Origin: Agrypnia vestita
Lineage: Eukaryota; Arthropoda; Insecta; Trichoptera; Phryganeidae
Length of the DNA: 64,000 bases
Direction of reading: 5' to 3'
Assembly: GCA_016648135.1 (NCBI GenBank)
Contig: JADDOH010002055.1
Location: 62,001-126,000, forward strand
The notes under the pieces are model-generated. The model was not told the DNA's origin. It was given only the letters and a program-made list of their open reading frames with translations, and made no database searches. Position numbers and translations under genes: made by a program. Positions within the stretch are counted from its first letter, which is position 1. Each line of letters starts with the position of its first letter. This document shows positions 26,835 to 38,989 of this stretch, piece after piece.

Positions 26835-28447
26835 TAGGGATGGGCGTTGAATGGACGGACTAGTTGAAATCAACCGTTGACGTTGCATCGACGCGTCGAC
26901 CGTTTATGTTTTTCGCATGGATTAGTTGAATTCGTAGACAGTGGACAGCGGACGCCGTGGTCGGTGGACGATTCGAGATTAACGCAATGCAAAGCAACGA
27001 GCGAGAGCAAGACAAAACGTCTCCGTTTATTTCTCTCTCATCTCTCGCTGTCGACTTGTAGATGCCATAGACGGCTCGACGGGTAATTTCATTTCAACTC
27101 TAAAGTACACTACCATAGAGTGCAGATCTGTGTACACGAACTATGACTAGAGATTTGAAATTTGAATACATGCGTAGGGCGAGATAGGCTTAATAAGCTA
27201 TTATCTATTATTTTTTTACTTGATTTTTTGTGATGTCACGTGCGACGATTCGGTGAATTCCCAATTTTACGCTGTATAAAATAAAACAATTCTGTTTAAT
27301 TATTTTATTTTTTATTGAACTATTATTAATTAACAGGCCGGCTAGATATTTTTCTAAAATCAATATTTTATTCGATCGATCTCGACTTCTTATATCTACC
27401 TGAAAAGGGATGCTAAAATTTAATTATTGTGTTATTTCCTTACTTTTCAACTTTAGCATATAAATGATAAACAAACTTGTAGAGAATAAAATTTTCTTTA
27501 CCTAACCATGGTCCTTATTCAGGAGTCCAACATTAATTATTATATATGTATTATAATCTTGAATTTAGGTTTAATGAATTTTTATTAAAAATTCCCTATT
27601 TTCAACATTATAGATAAAAAAATAAATCTATTATAATTTTGTTTACACCACTTTTTATTGGGTTTTTACATGTTTCGGGAACAATGTTCCTTTTCTCAGA
27701 TTGAGCCTTAAACTAAAGTTGACAAATAATACAGATATATTTATTTATTAATAATATCACCACAAAGTGAAAGCCTGAAAGACTGAAAGATGTATTCTTC
27801 AATAAATTTCTATATAACATCTCAAATGTAAAGTATTTTTAAATTATGTATTTATTTATAAATTTATAGATAATAAATAAATGTAAAGTTTTTTTACCGC
27901 ACCTCATAACTGGTGCCTTTATTACGCAAAATCATTGTTTCCTTCCATTTTATTTACCCACATTTTAATGCTTATAACCCAATACTTTCACTGCTTATAT
28001 ATGTAGTTTATATTTATATTTTACTGCTAACACCTGATATTGCTGTGTATACCTACTTCTTTCTTTGTTATATATAGAAAGAAGTATATAAAACAATATG
28101 TAAAAGCCTATAATGTGCGTAAACAAATAAATAATAAAATATTTCTTTTTACATATAAGCACAAGTAGCGGTTTTACTTTCCCCGAAACTATATTCCTTC
28201 GAAATTCTTTAAATTTTAAAAATTAACGTCATAAAAATAGCCAACGGTTGAGCCGTCGAGAAGCGTCGCGTTGAACCGTAGACAGTTGACCATCGTCCCG
28301 ATGTTTAGATAGAACGTCCGCGACGTCCGCGTAACGAAGTTGACGCGTCAACTAGTTGACGAATTCAACTAGTTGATCGTCTCGTCGATGGATGGACGTG
28401 TACGGTCTCGTTTCGTCGACGATAAATACGTCGACGACCCATCCCTA
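26835..28447. mobile_element. Complete non-autonomous hAT-type element
   Basis: The 10-bp perfect terminal inverted repeat TAGGGATGGG / CCCATCCCTA is flanked by a perfect 8-bp target-site duplication GTAATTAT (26827-26834 and 28448-28455), the hAT hallmark. Both subterminal regions (about 26845-27100 and 28240-28440) are packed with AGTTGA, GTTGAC and CGTCGAC-type words in both orientations, typical of transposase-binding subterminal arrays. The interior (27100-28240) is AT-rich, has no transposase frame and includes a decayed Penelope-type tail at 27664-27704. Confidence 0.88.
27664..27704 (-). ncRNA. Hammerhead-like motif, ACATGT stem III, degenerate
   Basis: On the minus strand: CTGAGAA (27693-27699), then stem II GGAAC with GTTCC around an ATT loop, then GAAA and self-complementary ACATGT. 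The core lacks G8, and two A residues precede stem II. It looks like a decayed Penelope-type tail, here lying inside the hAT element at 26835-28447. A related but poorer ACATGT tail lies near 1685-1735 (minus strand). Confidence 0.35.
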
Positions 28448-28765
28448 GTAATTATCGTTTATCGAGAAGTCATGTTTGTTGTAGCCCGAATGGGCATTGT
28501 TAGAGGGATATTATTAACATTAAATCAGTTTGTCTGCTTTTGAAAGGGCTGTCACTGTACCTTAGTGTTCTAAATGTTTCTTGTTTTTTTTCCTCCGTGT
28601 TTTTCCTCGCACATAAATCGATTTTTTTTTCAAATAATTGTTTTCTCTTTCTTTGTAATTATTAATTTTTATCATTTTAAGTGCCTTGGCCCTTGAGGAA
28701 TGTTGTGGAACATGTAGGTGAATGATAGCTAATTTATTTTTAATAATTTTCTTTATACCTTACAG

Positions 28766-29405
28766 AATCTTGATTATTATGTCATCTATTAGTAGGTTGT
28801 ATTCTGAAAATAATATACACTCGTTCACATGAATAATCACACAGAATTGAACCAAGCATTCTCATTGCATTTTACAACTTTAATGAAAATATGTATCTAC
28901 AGTCATTCCTACCTACGCATTTTTATCGATTGTTGCGCGGTGGTTCGATAATCCTAAAATTATGCGGAGCATTGGTTTGTGTGTTCCTGATAATTACCTT
29001 AGACAGGCAGCATAGATTGTTTGACATTTCAATATACAGGACCAACCTGCCAATAGTTATGCATATTGGAAGAGCTATTGCTACGCTGAACAATATCACT
29101 CTGGACATTGATCTGTTGCATGTTTCTGAAAGGGCTTTGATATGAATGATTTTATATATGTTTAATATTTATTTTTGTTGTTTATATATTTCTAACTTAT
29201 TTATAACATTTGAGAATTAAATTTGGGTTTTTAATGTAAATTTTATTAAAAAATGAAATAAATTGAATCCCTCACCAGTCTCTCGGACATCCCAAAGAAA
29301 TATTGAATTGTTATGTTTAGAGGTTTTGTGAAACAATGGCACCTTCCCCCCACAAACTTCTTTTTAACCAATTTTGTAACCTGGGTAACGCCGGGTACGG
29401 ACTAT
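28766..29405 (+). repeat. Interspersed repeat family A
   Basis: Shares AATCTTGATTATTATGT, AATAATCACACAGAA, GATGAAAATATGTAT-like, CGGACATCCCA, AACAATGGCACCTTC, CACAAACTTCTTTTTAAC and the end GGTAACGCCGGGTACGGA with the copy at 53690-54145. A segment at about 28900-29270 is absent from that copy and contains an unrecognised 84-codon frame. No coding function was seen. Confidence 0.6.
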
Positions 29406-30282
29406 ATATTATAAAAAATGTAAACCTAAAATACCGATACATAAAATATCCATCATTATATATTCATCTTTTTTTTTTCAATGTTCGTATCTGTAAAAAA
29501 TTGTGTGTGTACTAAATTTCAGATATAATTATTATTTTTCATCGTATTTCAGGCACATAGATTTAATCATTGTATTTTTGGGGGCTCGTGATCTGTCTAT
29601 CTTCCTTTAACTGACGGACACATTCTTAAGGCTTCGCAATCACAAGTCTCGCGAATCTGAATTGTTAAAAAGATTAAACATTGAAAGATCTCCCGAAATT
29701 GGAAATTCGAAGTTCGAAAAGTCTCGCAAAGGTGAAGTGACATTTCCTTTCCCCGGATTCGAAGTGAAATGTCAAATCACTTGAAAACATTTTAACTGGG
29801 TCCTGAAATGTAGACTTTTCATTTTATATATCTCGCTGTTATTTATTTACTTATTTGTGTTAAAATTAATTGCACTCTCTTACTATTCTAAATAACTTAT
29901 TGGAAATGGAATTGCCTACTATTAATTAATATTTGCAATTAAGATGGGGTTTCACATTTTTTGCCGCCGAATAAACTTTAATTAATAGATGCTTTCCAAA
30001 TAAATACATTTTACACCTCGCACCGAGCCTAGGAGTGTAATCAAAGTAATGTCTCACCCAGGAGAATCGTGGGACATTTCCTCTCCAGCCCGGATACAGT
30101 GGGTCACATGCATTAAGGATGCGAGTCTCGCGGCAAATAGTTTTTATTCCTCCTTCATAGACCTGGTCCGCCAGAACCGAGTTGCTTGCACCCCATCAAA
30201 AAGGATCCAGAATCTTAAACCCTCCATTGGAACTAGTTTGTATTAACAAAACTTTTCTACAACGTGTTGTATAAATTGTAAG

Positions 30283-30570
30283 ATGACTCAAGTCCTGTTG
30301 TATATGGAACTTGTTAAGTATGCGTCGCAGTACTTGGCACGCCGTACGCGCATCATAATACCGCCTCTTGGCAAAAGCGCACGTAATGTCATTAATGTAG
30401 AAAGGACATTTTATACAGTTGAATTACGTAATTTATCAGTGCACGCCTTGAACATTTCTACGTTCTGCCTAGGTGTAAAGCGGAAGAGCTTCTGGGAAGC
30501 AGTTAAGTATGCGCGTCTTGTCGCCCGCATTCCACCGAATGCAATGAAAGAACGTGTTATTAAAAATTAA
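30283..30570 (+). other. Unrecognised 95-codon open frame
   Basis: Begins ATG, encodes a basic protein with two KYA-containing stretches (VKYASQYLARR and VKYARLVARIPP) and ends before a possible hAT fragment. It has no recognised domain, no signal peptide and no splice evidence. It may be decayed transposon sequence; the chance it is a real gene is low. Confidence 0.15.
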
Positions 30571-30635
30571 AAATGAGTCATAACACGTCGCTTATAAAAA
30601 TGTTTATGAGCTTAAAAAATCATTAACGATCCGAG

Positions 30636-30745
30636 GGCCTCCTCAGTGTAGCTGCAGAGCGCTCTTTTTCTGATACTGGGATTACACGTTCAATTCCGCT
30701 GAATGTAAAAAGCAATAATTTTGTTCCAACAAAAATCTATTTGCA
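30636..30745 (+). pseudogene. Possible hAT dimerisation-domain fragment
   Basis: One frame reads SVAAERSFSDTGITRS from 30645, matching the hAT C-terminal pattern S-(V/A)--ER-FS--G. No flanking transposase or TIR was identified. The adjacent 95-aa frame at 30283-30570 is not recognised. Confidence 0.35.
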
Positions 30746-30822
30746 TTTCCGGCTTCTATTACGGTATTCTGGATACACTAATTAAGGGAAGCCTCATATG
30801 CTAGTCAGGAGCTATGTATGCG

Positions 30823-31760
30823 ATTAAGGGGGAATACCTACCTAGACATTTTGAAAAAATCTTTCTAAAATTATTGTATTTTCTTAAAGCTTGAGGTCTT
30901 AAAAATGTCTGGTGAAAATTTCAAGTATAAATTTAAAAAAAAACAAAGTTGTAGCTGATAATAGTGGCATCCCTTTGTTGATTACACGCCACGCCACACG
31001 GCGCCGCGATACACGCAGGTAGCTGCCAATCGGGCTCTTTCATAATAGAAACGTTAGACCTGTTTCTATTATACTTGTGAAAAGTGCTTGATGATATGAG
31101 AATGAAGAATGTGCAAGATGGAGAACTTGTATTATGGACCTGGAATCGATGATTTTATGTGAGTTGAAATATTTCGCGATTTATTCATTGCTCTATTTCC
31201 AAACGCATTTTACTCGAAACCAGGTTTTGAAAACCGGTGACCAAAATATCTCGGCAACTACTAAACCGGTCAACTTGAAATTTTTAGTGGTTATTCTATA
31301 TATAATTATCTAGTCTTTGTCGTAGGATTTTTGTAAGTGACTTAGTTTTTTTATCGGCATAATAAACCCGAAATTTTCCCTAAAAAACGGTATTTTAAAT
31401 TCAAACGCCCACCATTTTGTCAAAAATCTATATTTTCCAAAAAATCCTACGTCATAGTCTAAATTATAGTATCAATTTTGATAAATTATTTTATTTTATT
31501 TTTATTCTGATGATTAGGATATTACTGATGATCTGAAATGGGAGTGGTCACCGCGGAGGACCTTTTTTTTCGGCAGTCGACAGAACCCAAGAATTTTCCG
31601 CCAATATTGAAGATTTTTTTATAAAAAAATTAATATATTCTTAAAAGTATGTACTTTCACATAGAAATGATACTAATACCATAATTCATATTGGTTTTCT
31701 TTAAAAAATTCACAAAAATTGCCTTTTTTCGCGCTTCGTAGATAGGTATTCCCCCTTAAT
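30823..31760. mobile_element. Non-autonomous TIR element, TTAA-like ends
   Basis: Inverted ends ATTAAGGGGGAATACCTA and TAGGTATTCCCCCTTAAT delimit 938 bp. The TTAA at each outer end would fit a piggyBac-type TTAA target, but the same bases could be part of the TIR. The interior has no transposase and contains the hairpin ATAATAGAAAC / GTTTCTATTAT near 31040-31071. Two long AT-rich segments repeat short motifs such as aaatcctacgtc / gtcgtaggattt (31317-31460). Confidence 0.75.
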
Positions 31761-34700
31761 AAATGTGCACGATTTTTTTAACCCTAGCGACAAGACAGAA
31801 TTAAAAAAAGAGCTATGACAAATCAATATTTTAAAATGTTTTTTGGAGATCCTAATGATGTTGATGAATGTATAAAAGACTATGTTGATTTGGTTATCAT
31901 TTCGTTATTATTTATCATTTATAATTTCATACTCATAGGACTTTTATACGAGTTGTAATACATTTGTATTTTGATGCTGCTTCTTTGGATCTGAAAAAGA
32001 TTTTTTTCTCCCATATTAACAACACATAAATGTTCTCAGGTTTTCACGGCCGTTCAGAATCTTCTGGGATGATAGAAAATAATACAGATTTCTATATTTC
32101 GATTTATATTTTATGTATACAGTGAGATCTGTGGCTAGATTGCTTGTCAACAAGGATACGCGCTCTTACCTTCCAACAGTGCGTGCGACTACACAACCAA
32201 ATTACCTGTCATACTTATAAGCCCCTCTGTACGTTGTTTCTTGTAAGACCCGAAGACAGAGTTAACATTTAAATGATTTTCAACATTTTTATCTGAAATT
32301 CTATAGTACAAATTAATTTATAATGCTCTAAAATATGCAAAACCTACTAGTTTAGAATGTCAGATAAAAAAGTTCATTAATAAAAAAAATCTAAGCTCTC
32401 TCTCACAAAGTAACAGATTTGCAGATTTGCTATTTTACGTAGGAACGTCAGTAACCAACTGCTACTGAATTCCTTTTCAATCAGACTACAGCTGCTGTAT
32501 CAATCAAGTCCGCCCGCACATAGCGATGACGTTATATGGAAATTAATTTAAAATCAGTTGGACTTTGGATTGGGCAAAAAATAAACGACCAATTAGCTTA
32601 TTGTCTTCACTGAGGCGCCCTCAGCGTCCATATGAAATGATGTATTATATGTAGTATCCAGCGCCTCCATTAGAGTAGGTACCACCCCTCACGTTGACGG
32701 ATAATCCTGGGAGCTTTAAGCCGCGGGAGTTAGACTGGAGGTGACTTGTTGTGTCTGGGCCGAAAGTTAACGATCAGGACGTGCCTCCAGTCGACCGAGG
32801 ATTACTGTTTATTCGACCTAGCGAGTCTGCCAAATAACTAAAACCACACTCGAGATATTTTTTTACACAAAAATCTCATTAAGTGCCCAAAAAGATAAAG
32901 TTATTTAGTTATAAATATTATTGTTCTCCAAAAATAAATATATGTGTAGTTTTATTAATATTTTACCCTTCATGATATTGCGGACGTCTTCTTTATCATT
33001 TATTAATTTTTTTAAATTATTTATGTTATTATTTATCTTTATACAGTTTTTCGTTCCTTTCCGCTTTTCATTTTATTACGTTTTTGCGTTTTTGAAATGC
33101 TTTTTTGAAATGCTATGCTATTATATATCATTGCTTTAAAATTCTATTTCTTGTGTCCATAAATTTTATTGGTTTGGAAGAAATGTAAACAATAAAAAAA
33201 TCACCAACGATATCAACAAAGTACCGACGTAGATATTTGAGCTGTTAAAAAATTGCCATTAAGATTTTAATTTTAAATGCGCCATGTTTGGGGTTAAATA
33301 TTTGTTTGTTTGAATGGGCAAATAAATATAAAAATGAAGGATAACATCTTTTATTTTTGTTTCTGTGTTTTCTTTCATGTTCCTGTGATCTTAAATACAA
33401 ACTCGGTTTGTCTGGAGGTAATATACATGTATACTGTTGATTGCGCTAAATGGCTACTGCCTATTACTGTTTGCATTTGCAATCTTTATTAAATAGATTA
33501 ATCGGTTTTATTAATTACTGGATTGATATATTATAATATCTTAAATGCATAATATTGCAGACCCGTTTGGCATACTAAAAACAGGACGTACCTATTGGTA
33601 CTTTTAGGAAGCGCGAATCAACTTCCTAGTTTTTATATCATCTGCTTAATGCGTTTGAGTATTTTCTGTATCGACTTCAATGATAACTTCTAGTCTTTCG
33701 GAAATTCCTGCAATCAATCAATTTAATTTAAAAACAATTCGGGTGATGTTTTATTTCTCCGAAGGCTTTATTGTAATTCTGGTAGTAAGTTCGTTTTAAT
33801 GGACCTGTTTTATTCTGCGTGTCCGTAAGCGTTCAAGGAACGCTCGGTTGATTTATATTAAATGGCGTAGCATTGTTATGTGAACTAATGAAAGGTTTTG
33901 TGCATCTCATGATGTTCGAGCCTGGCTTTTTGCACATTGTGTATTTGGACTTGTTCACGTGGGCTGTACATTTTCAGTAGTTTACACACGCGCATTATTT
34001 TCCTCCATCAAACAAAATATCGTTGGTAAATCTCGAGCCAGCAGTACCGGGCTTATAACTTAAAATAAAAAATGTCCAATGATACATTAAGACTTCGCCA
34101 TTGAACAGTATTGAAGATAAATTTTAATTCTTTTTACTGTCGTTACATGTATTTATAATATTTTCCGTACGTCTTTAATAACACTGGTCAACACATTTTT
34201 GTCCTTTTGGTAATTTTAATGCGAAATTTAGCGCTGTTTTTCAAAATATCATAAATATTACTTCACAAAAAAAAAATTAAAAATTTATATAGAATATTAA
34301 TTTCTCAGGATACACCTTTTTCATTTGGCACATTATTTTTTTCTGATATTTATAAATTTTTAAAGGAAAAAAATGAAACTACCCTATTTCAATCAGTTAT
34401 TTATCGGATTATTAACTAATCTTACCCAACAAATAAACCACAAACATGTACAAATTTTAGCTTTATTACAATCCACGTGAACGCTATTTTTGTTCGCTAC
34501 GTTAAAATATAAATTGAAGCATCAACGTCGACGTCAGATATCATTTACTAATGTCAATCTTAACTTTAACCGCGACGTTCATCACGCCCAACTCGGCCGC
34601 CGCCGCGCACTCACAATCGGCAATGCGTCACTTTTGACATTTTAAATTGTTATGAATGGACGTCGGCCCGCACATGTCGGGTCAGGGAGTGACACGTTAT

Positions 34701-35084
34701 AATCGTGGCAAGAAAGATTTAAATCGCTTAAAATGTCTAGTTTACTTGCCTGTCACGAAGATGAACTTTGATTCATAGACAGTGATTAATTATTGTCGGC
34801 AGACATGACTAATAACACATAGAGTTGTGAACGCTCGTTACAAATGTTGAGAAAGGTCTGGAATAGTTGTATCCCCCAGGAGCTCGCGTCGGTTCGCACG
34901 ATCCGGTTGTTAAAGTCACCAAACGTATGCGATATAGATTTTTTTTAAATCGAGCATAGACAACAATTCATTCAGTCTCGATACTCGACTTATCTATCTA
35001 AACCTCTAAAAATCTATGTTTGTTTATCTGTCTGTTCTCCTTACAAAACTGTTTGTTTTTTTCTATACAAAACTGTTTCTCTAT
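31761..35084. other. No gene seen
   Basis: AT-rich. At 32724-32792 a 9-bp inverted pair GACTGGAGG / CCTCCAGTC brackets about 50 bp. Otherwise nothing recognised. Confidence 0.45.
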
Positions 35085-35200
35085 CAAACACCGTTTGACC
35101 GATCTGACAAATCTCTGCAACGATCTGAAAATTTTTCATACTTATTCTTTAGGACCCGGCGGGTAACATGGGCGACGTTTCCCTCCCCCCTCAATCTCCC
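35085..35200 (-). repeat. Single module of the 25-26 kb repeat
   Basis: Contains CATACTTATTCTTTAGGACC, CGGCGGGTAACATGGG and a C-run, in the orientation of the right half of the 25.2-26.8 kb array. Confidence 0.6.
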
Positions 35201-35436
35201 CAAAAAAAGGGTGTGATCTGCCATCTTTTTCAAATATCAGAAAATTAAAATGACACACTTTAAATGATCGAGAACGATATTTAAAATATTATTAGTAAAT
35301 GGTATATCTTTGCATCACTTTATGATGAGAAAAAATATTTTTTCTATGTTTGTTTTACATATTGGTCTAGTTCTCAAATTGAAGCCATTAACAAAATGTT
35401 ATTTATGGTAGTATATAACCACTAAAAATTTATCTT

Positions 35437-35482
35437 TTGTCTACCGGTTTCGAGACGTAACCCGTCGCTTCGTCGGGACAAC
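35437..35482 (-). ncRNA. Hammerhead-like Penelope end, ACCGGT family
   Basis: Minus-strand copy of the tail at 61000: GTC, core CCGACGA (U4 to C), stem II GCGACG with CGTCTC (one mismatch), GAAA, ACCGGT then A and GAC. The flanks resemble the 61-kb tail (a run of CACTAC-type sequence on one side, AGTGGTT on the other). Confidence 0.5.
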
Positions 35483-35718
35483 CACTACACTAGCATGTAA
35501 ATATCACTACACAACACAACCATAGTATTATTTACATACCAACACCTTCACAAAATACTCTTCATACGCCTGTTACTCTAACTAAAGGCCAGCGTGCCAA
35601 GTTTCTAATCAAAAAGGATTAAGAATTTGAGTAGAGGCGAGAGGGAGACGGGGTGGGGTGTTGACAAATGTTGGGATAATTTTAAACCAAACAGAGGGCT
35701 GTCAGCGAAATTGAAACC

Positions 35719-35952
35719 ATTATTGCATCGAGCCATTACTGAATTGATGCCATTATTGCATCGAGCCATTACTGAATTGATGCCATTATTGCATCGAGCC
35801 ATTACTGAATTGATGCCATTATTGCATCGAGCCATTACTGAATTGATGCCATTATTGCATCGAGCCATTACTGAATTGATGCCATTATTGCATCGAGCCA
35901 TTACTGAATTGATGCCATTATTGCATCGAGCCATTACTGAATTGATGCCATT
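35719..35952. repeat. 33-bp minisatellite, 7 copies
   Basis: Seven near-identical units of ATTATTGCATCGAGCCATTA followed by CTGAATTGATGCC. Because 33 is a multiple of 3, both strands stay open and give 111- and 142-codon frames, with repeats LLHRAITELMP and NNGINSVMARC. Each unit contains the inverted pair GCATC / GATGC. I treat the frames as artefacts of the repeat length. Confidence 0.9.
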
Positions 35953-35967
35953 ATTTGATTGATAAAT

Positions 35968-36165
35968 ACTAAGCGGCCCTCGTGTCAAGTGGACATGACT
36001 TTGGTTTCTCATATTGGGGGTCCTGGGTTCCATTCCCGGTGAAGTCTATGTTAGTTACAATTAATATCTTTCCTCAAGCCTAGGTTTTTGTAGTGTTTTT
36101 TTCTACAGTAGGTAGTTGGGCCTCAAGTTGTGTTAAAGCCTTAAAAATTAAAATGAATGTTACAT
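35968..36165 (+). mobile_element. tRNA-derived SINE
   Basis: Has a pol III B-box-like GGGTTCCATTCCCGG (36025-36039) in a head preceded by TTTCTCATATTGGGGGTCCT. A tail follows (CCTCAAGCCTAGG) shared with the copies at 47750 and 53700. It directly abuts the 33-bp minisatellite on the left and a solo LTR on the right. Confidence 0.65.
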
Positions 36166-36176
36166 ACACATCATAT

Positions 36177-36661
36177 TGTCACAGGATTGTGGCGGTGGGA
36201 GACAAATCAAAAACTTGAAATCAATTTAAATTTTATTAATTAAATAAAATAACCGGACACTTATTTAATTGGAGCACTATTCTTTAATTCACGCAATTGT
36301 GCACTAATCGTCACTAATCACAGTCTCGAAACATTTTATATTCGTCTACTCAGGATATTCACTCGTCTGCGGTCGCACTTATTTCAGAATGCCCGTTAGG
36401 TACACTAGTACTCTTAATTATTGCCGCTTAACTATTTGGATGGCCACACTGAACCGCTACGCTTCTTATCTCTGATTATCTGGTTTCGCTTTCACAAAAA
36501 CAACTGTTGTTCCGTGCGCGCTTTCTGCGTAGTTTATAACCGCTCGAGTTCCAGAAACTTCTCGAGTATTTTGGTGAATATGGATTCTTTCAGAATATTC
36601 CTGTCCGCCCTGGAACCTTAGATTATGTGGCATTTTCTTCGATTTTTAGAATCTCGTGACA
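36177..36661 (-). mobile_element. Solo LTR, second copy of the same family
   Basis: TGTCAC...GTGACA termini with a perfect 4-bp target duplication ATAT on both sides. A minus-strand TTATAAA box lies at 36533-36539. It sits directly after a SINE. No gag-pol sequence is adjacent, so it is the product of LTR-LTR recombination. Confidence 0.8.
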
Positions 36662-36799
36662 ATATCATAACTATATAAACACTGATTTAAAAAAAATATT
36701 ACTCAAACAATTTTTGGCATTTCATAATATTAATTTCCAAAGTGACGTAAGCGAACCGATTGATATCAATAGTATTACATCGGTCTAAAGACTAGAGAT

Positions 36800-36885
36800 T
36801 TCAAGAGAATGTTAGTTAAATTAGTATAAACCACTACCAGATTTTAGGTCTACCGGTTTCGAGACGAGAAACACTGAATACATGT
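36800..36885 (-). mobile_element. Penelope tail remnant, ACCGGT family
   Basis: The minus strand reads cgtctcgaaaccggtagacc, followed by the same ATCTGGTAGTGGTTT flank seen after the hammerhead at 61040. The CUGANGA side is lost, so only the 3' half of the tail survives. Confidence 0.55.
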
Positions 36886-37810
36886 CGCATCAATATTCTT
36901 ACTATTTTCAAAATAAGCTAAACGCTTGAGCAATGAAAATAGGACTTACTTGCTGGCGTCCTAGAATGGAGCTCGAGCTACCGATCTGGATCATTAGGCG
37001 TCATAACCTCTACACCAACAAGCTACATAATCTGTTTGAAATTAGTCATTTTATTACTTACTACCTTGACTAGTTCGTAGATCGACCCCATCGCAGGCTA
37101 CCACTGCCTTATACAAGTGCCCTACATCTACATCGTGATACTTTCACTACAAAACAGATGTACGCAAGCTATCATATTCCACCCTCACCCTGCATTCACA
37201 TTTAATATATAATCAACAAAGTAATTAGATTGTAATGTGAATCTGTTTTTCAGTACGGTCGCATTTTTACTTAAAGAGATTTAATAAACATTGAATCAGA
37301 CCACATATAAAATATTGATTAGTCAGTTTTTGTTGAAAGATATTCAGATCGCCTTTGAAATGAACTATTTGTACGTTGTTCCGATTGAAGTCATAAATAT
37401 CCGGCTTTAGGAACTGTCGACAAACTGTTCTACATTGTTCCGACATCTCGGGATTAAGTAGGTACCCCGGCCCATTTGTGTGGAGGCTTAAACTATTCGT
37501 GAATGGGGATCTTTATAAATAGAATACTCTTAAGCTATGTAAATCACTTTTAAAGATATCACAGTCGTCCTTTACGATGATCTACAGGGTGCTGGACGAT
37601 AAAAATATTTAAAAGGTGTCTCTGTTTAACGGTTTAAGGTTACGTAAATTTAAAAACGCTCCCAGAAAAAATACAATCTTATGAAAATTAAATCATTCAT
37701 CGAAATTATCAATAGAATATGTAATTAAAATATACCTACCTAACCATCACGTAGTTTCACCGGAGAGGTAGCAGAGAGACTAAAACGCCACGTTCTTCTG
37801 TCCTGGCACA

Positions 37811-38110
37811 TCACTTTTGGCTCATAAACCTTCTCATGTACGCTTTTCGGTTGCTGAAGGTTTTAACAGAGCCAACCCCCAATAGTTGGTTTAACTGGTC
37901 ACGCCAGATCCATCGTGGACGTTCTCTTTTTCTTTCTTTCTTTTTGTCTTTAACGCTCGCCTCATAAATTTTCTTCACCATTCTATCCACGCTCATATGT
38001 TCCACATGGTCAAACCATCTCAGCTATCCTCTCTTTATTCTATCTAGTAAAGCTGTACGCCACACCAGCATTACATTCACTTCTAATTCGTTCATTCTTC
38101 ACTCTATGCT
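37811..38110 (-). mobile_element. LINE reverse transcriptase C-terminal fragment
   Basis: The minus strand reads VKNERIRSECNAGV, then LRWFDHVEHMSVDRMVKKIY, KERKRERPRWIWRDQL and a stop at about 37809. This is the R(L)RWFGHV-RM---R--K-VYE-----KR-RGRPR--W-D motif of LINE ORF2 ends, with stops between blocks. Confidence 0.7.
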
Positions 38111-38989
38111 ACACAGATTTTTCACACACTCGCCCAAGCGACTGCGTTGCTACCGCATTCAGTCTACTTTCATTCTTTTTTCGCCAATTCAGGCCTCACT
38201 TCCACCACAGTTGCCACCGGAACTCCATTATGTAAGACCAGTCTTGTTTCCTTTGACAGATTCTTATTGGCCATAATTAAGTTCAGAGCACAATTTACTT
38301 TGTTTCCCGCAGTCACTTTCCTTTCGATATCGTTCTTAGCCTTACCATCTCTGTGTAATGTAATGTAATGTAAATTTAACCATTTTTTTGCTCAGAAAAA
38401 GGAAAAAGTGTAATGATTTTCAGAAATAAATATTGATCGCTTCGTGATTCCCATGACGAAATCATTTTTATTTTTTATGATTTTATTTCTTTACAATAAA
38501 GTATATTATTTAATTGCAATTTATTTCCAAACAAATCTTTTGCACAAAGATTTCACTTGTTTCTAGCACCAAAAATATATGCCTTAATTTAACGTAAACT
38601 GGAAAAGTTTTATGTAACCATAGCCTTACATATTTTAAGTGAAGCTCTTTCTACACGTTAAGGGAAGAAATTATGTTCAATACATTTTGAAGGTTGTATA
38701 AAATGTATGTTTGATTGGTGGACCTTATATTGAGAATGAGTAAAAAAAAATTCGTAGATTCCTAATAGAAAGATTTTTTTTATTTTTTATTTTAATGTTT
38801 TTTGAGCTGGCAATTAAATTTATACTATATTTTTACACTACCTATTTAATGAAAAAGTATTGTACACTATAAATACTAGTGTAGCAGACAGGTAACAGAA
38901 CAGGACATATGTAATGAAATACCTAGAAAATACTGCAAGCTAATAAATCGATAATAATAATGGTAATTAATATATAGTTTTTTCCACAG

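Noticed and set aside
35605..36033. 142- and 111-codon frames on opposite strands
   Set aside because: By-products of the 33-bp repeat, which has no stop on either strand.
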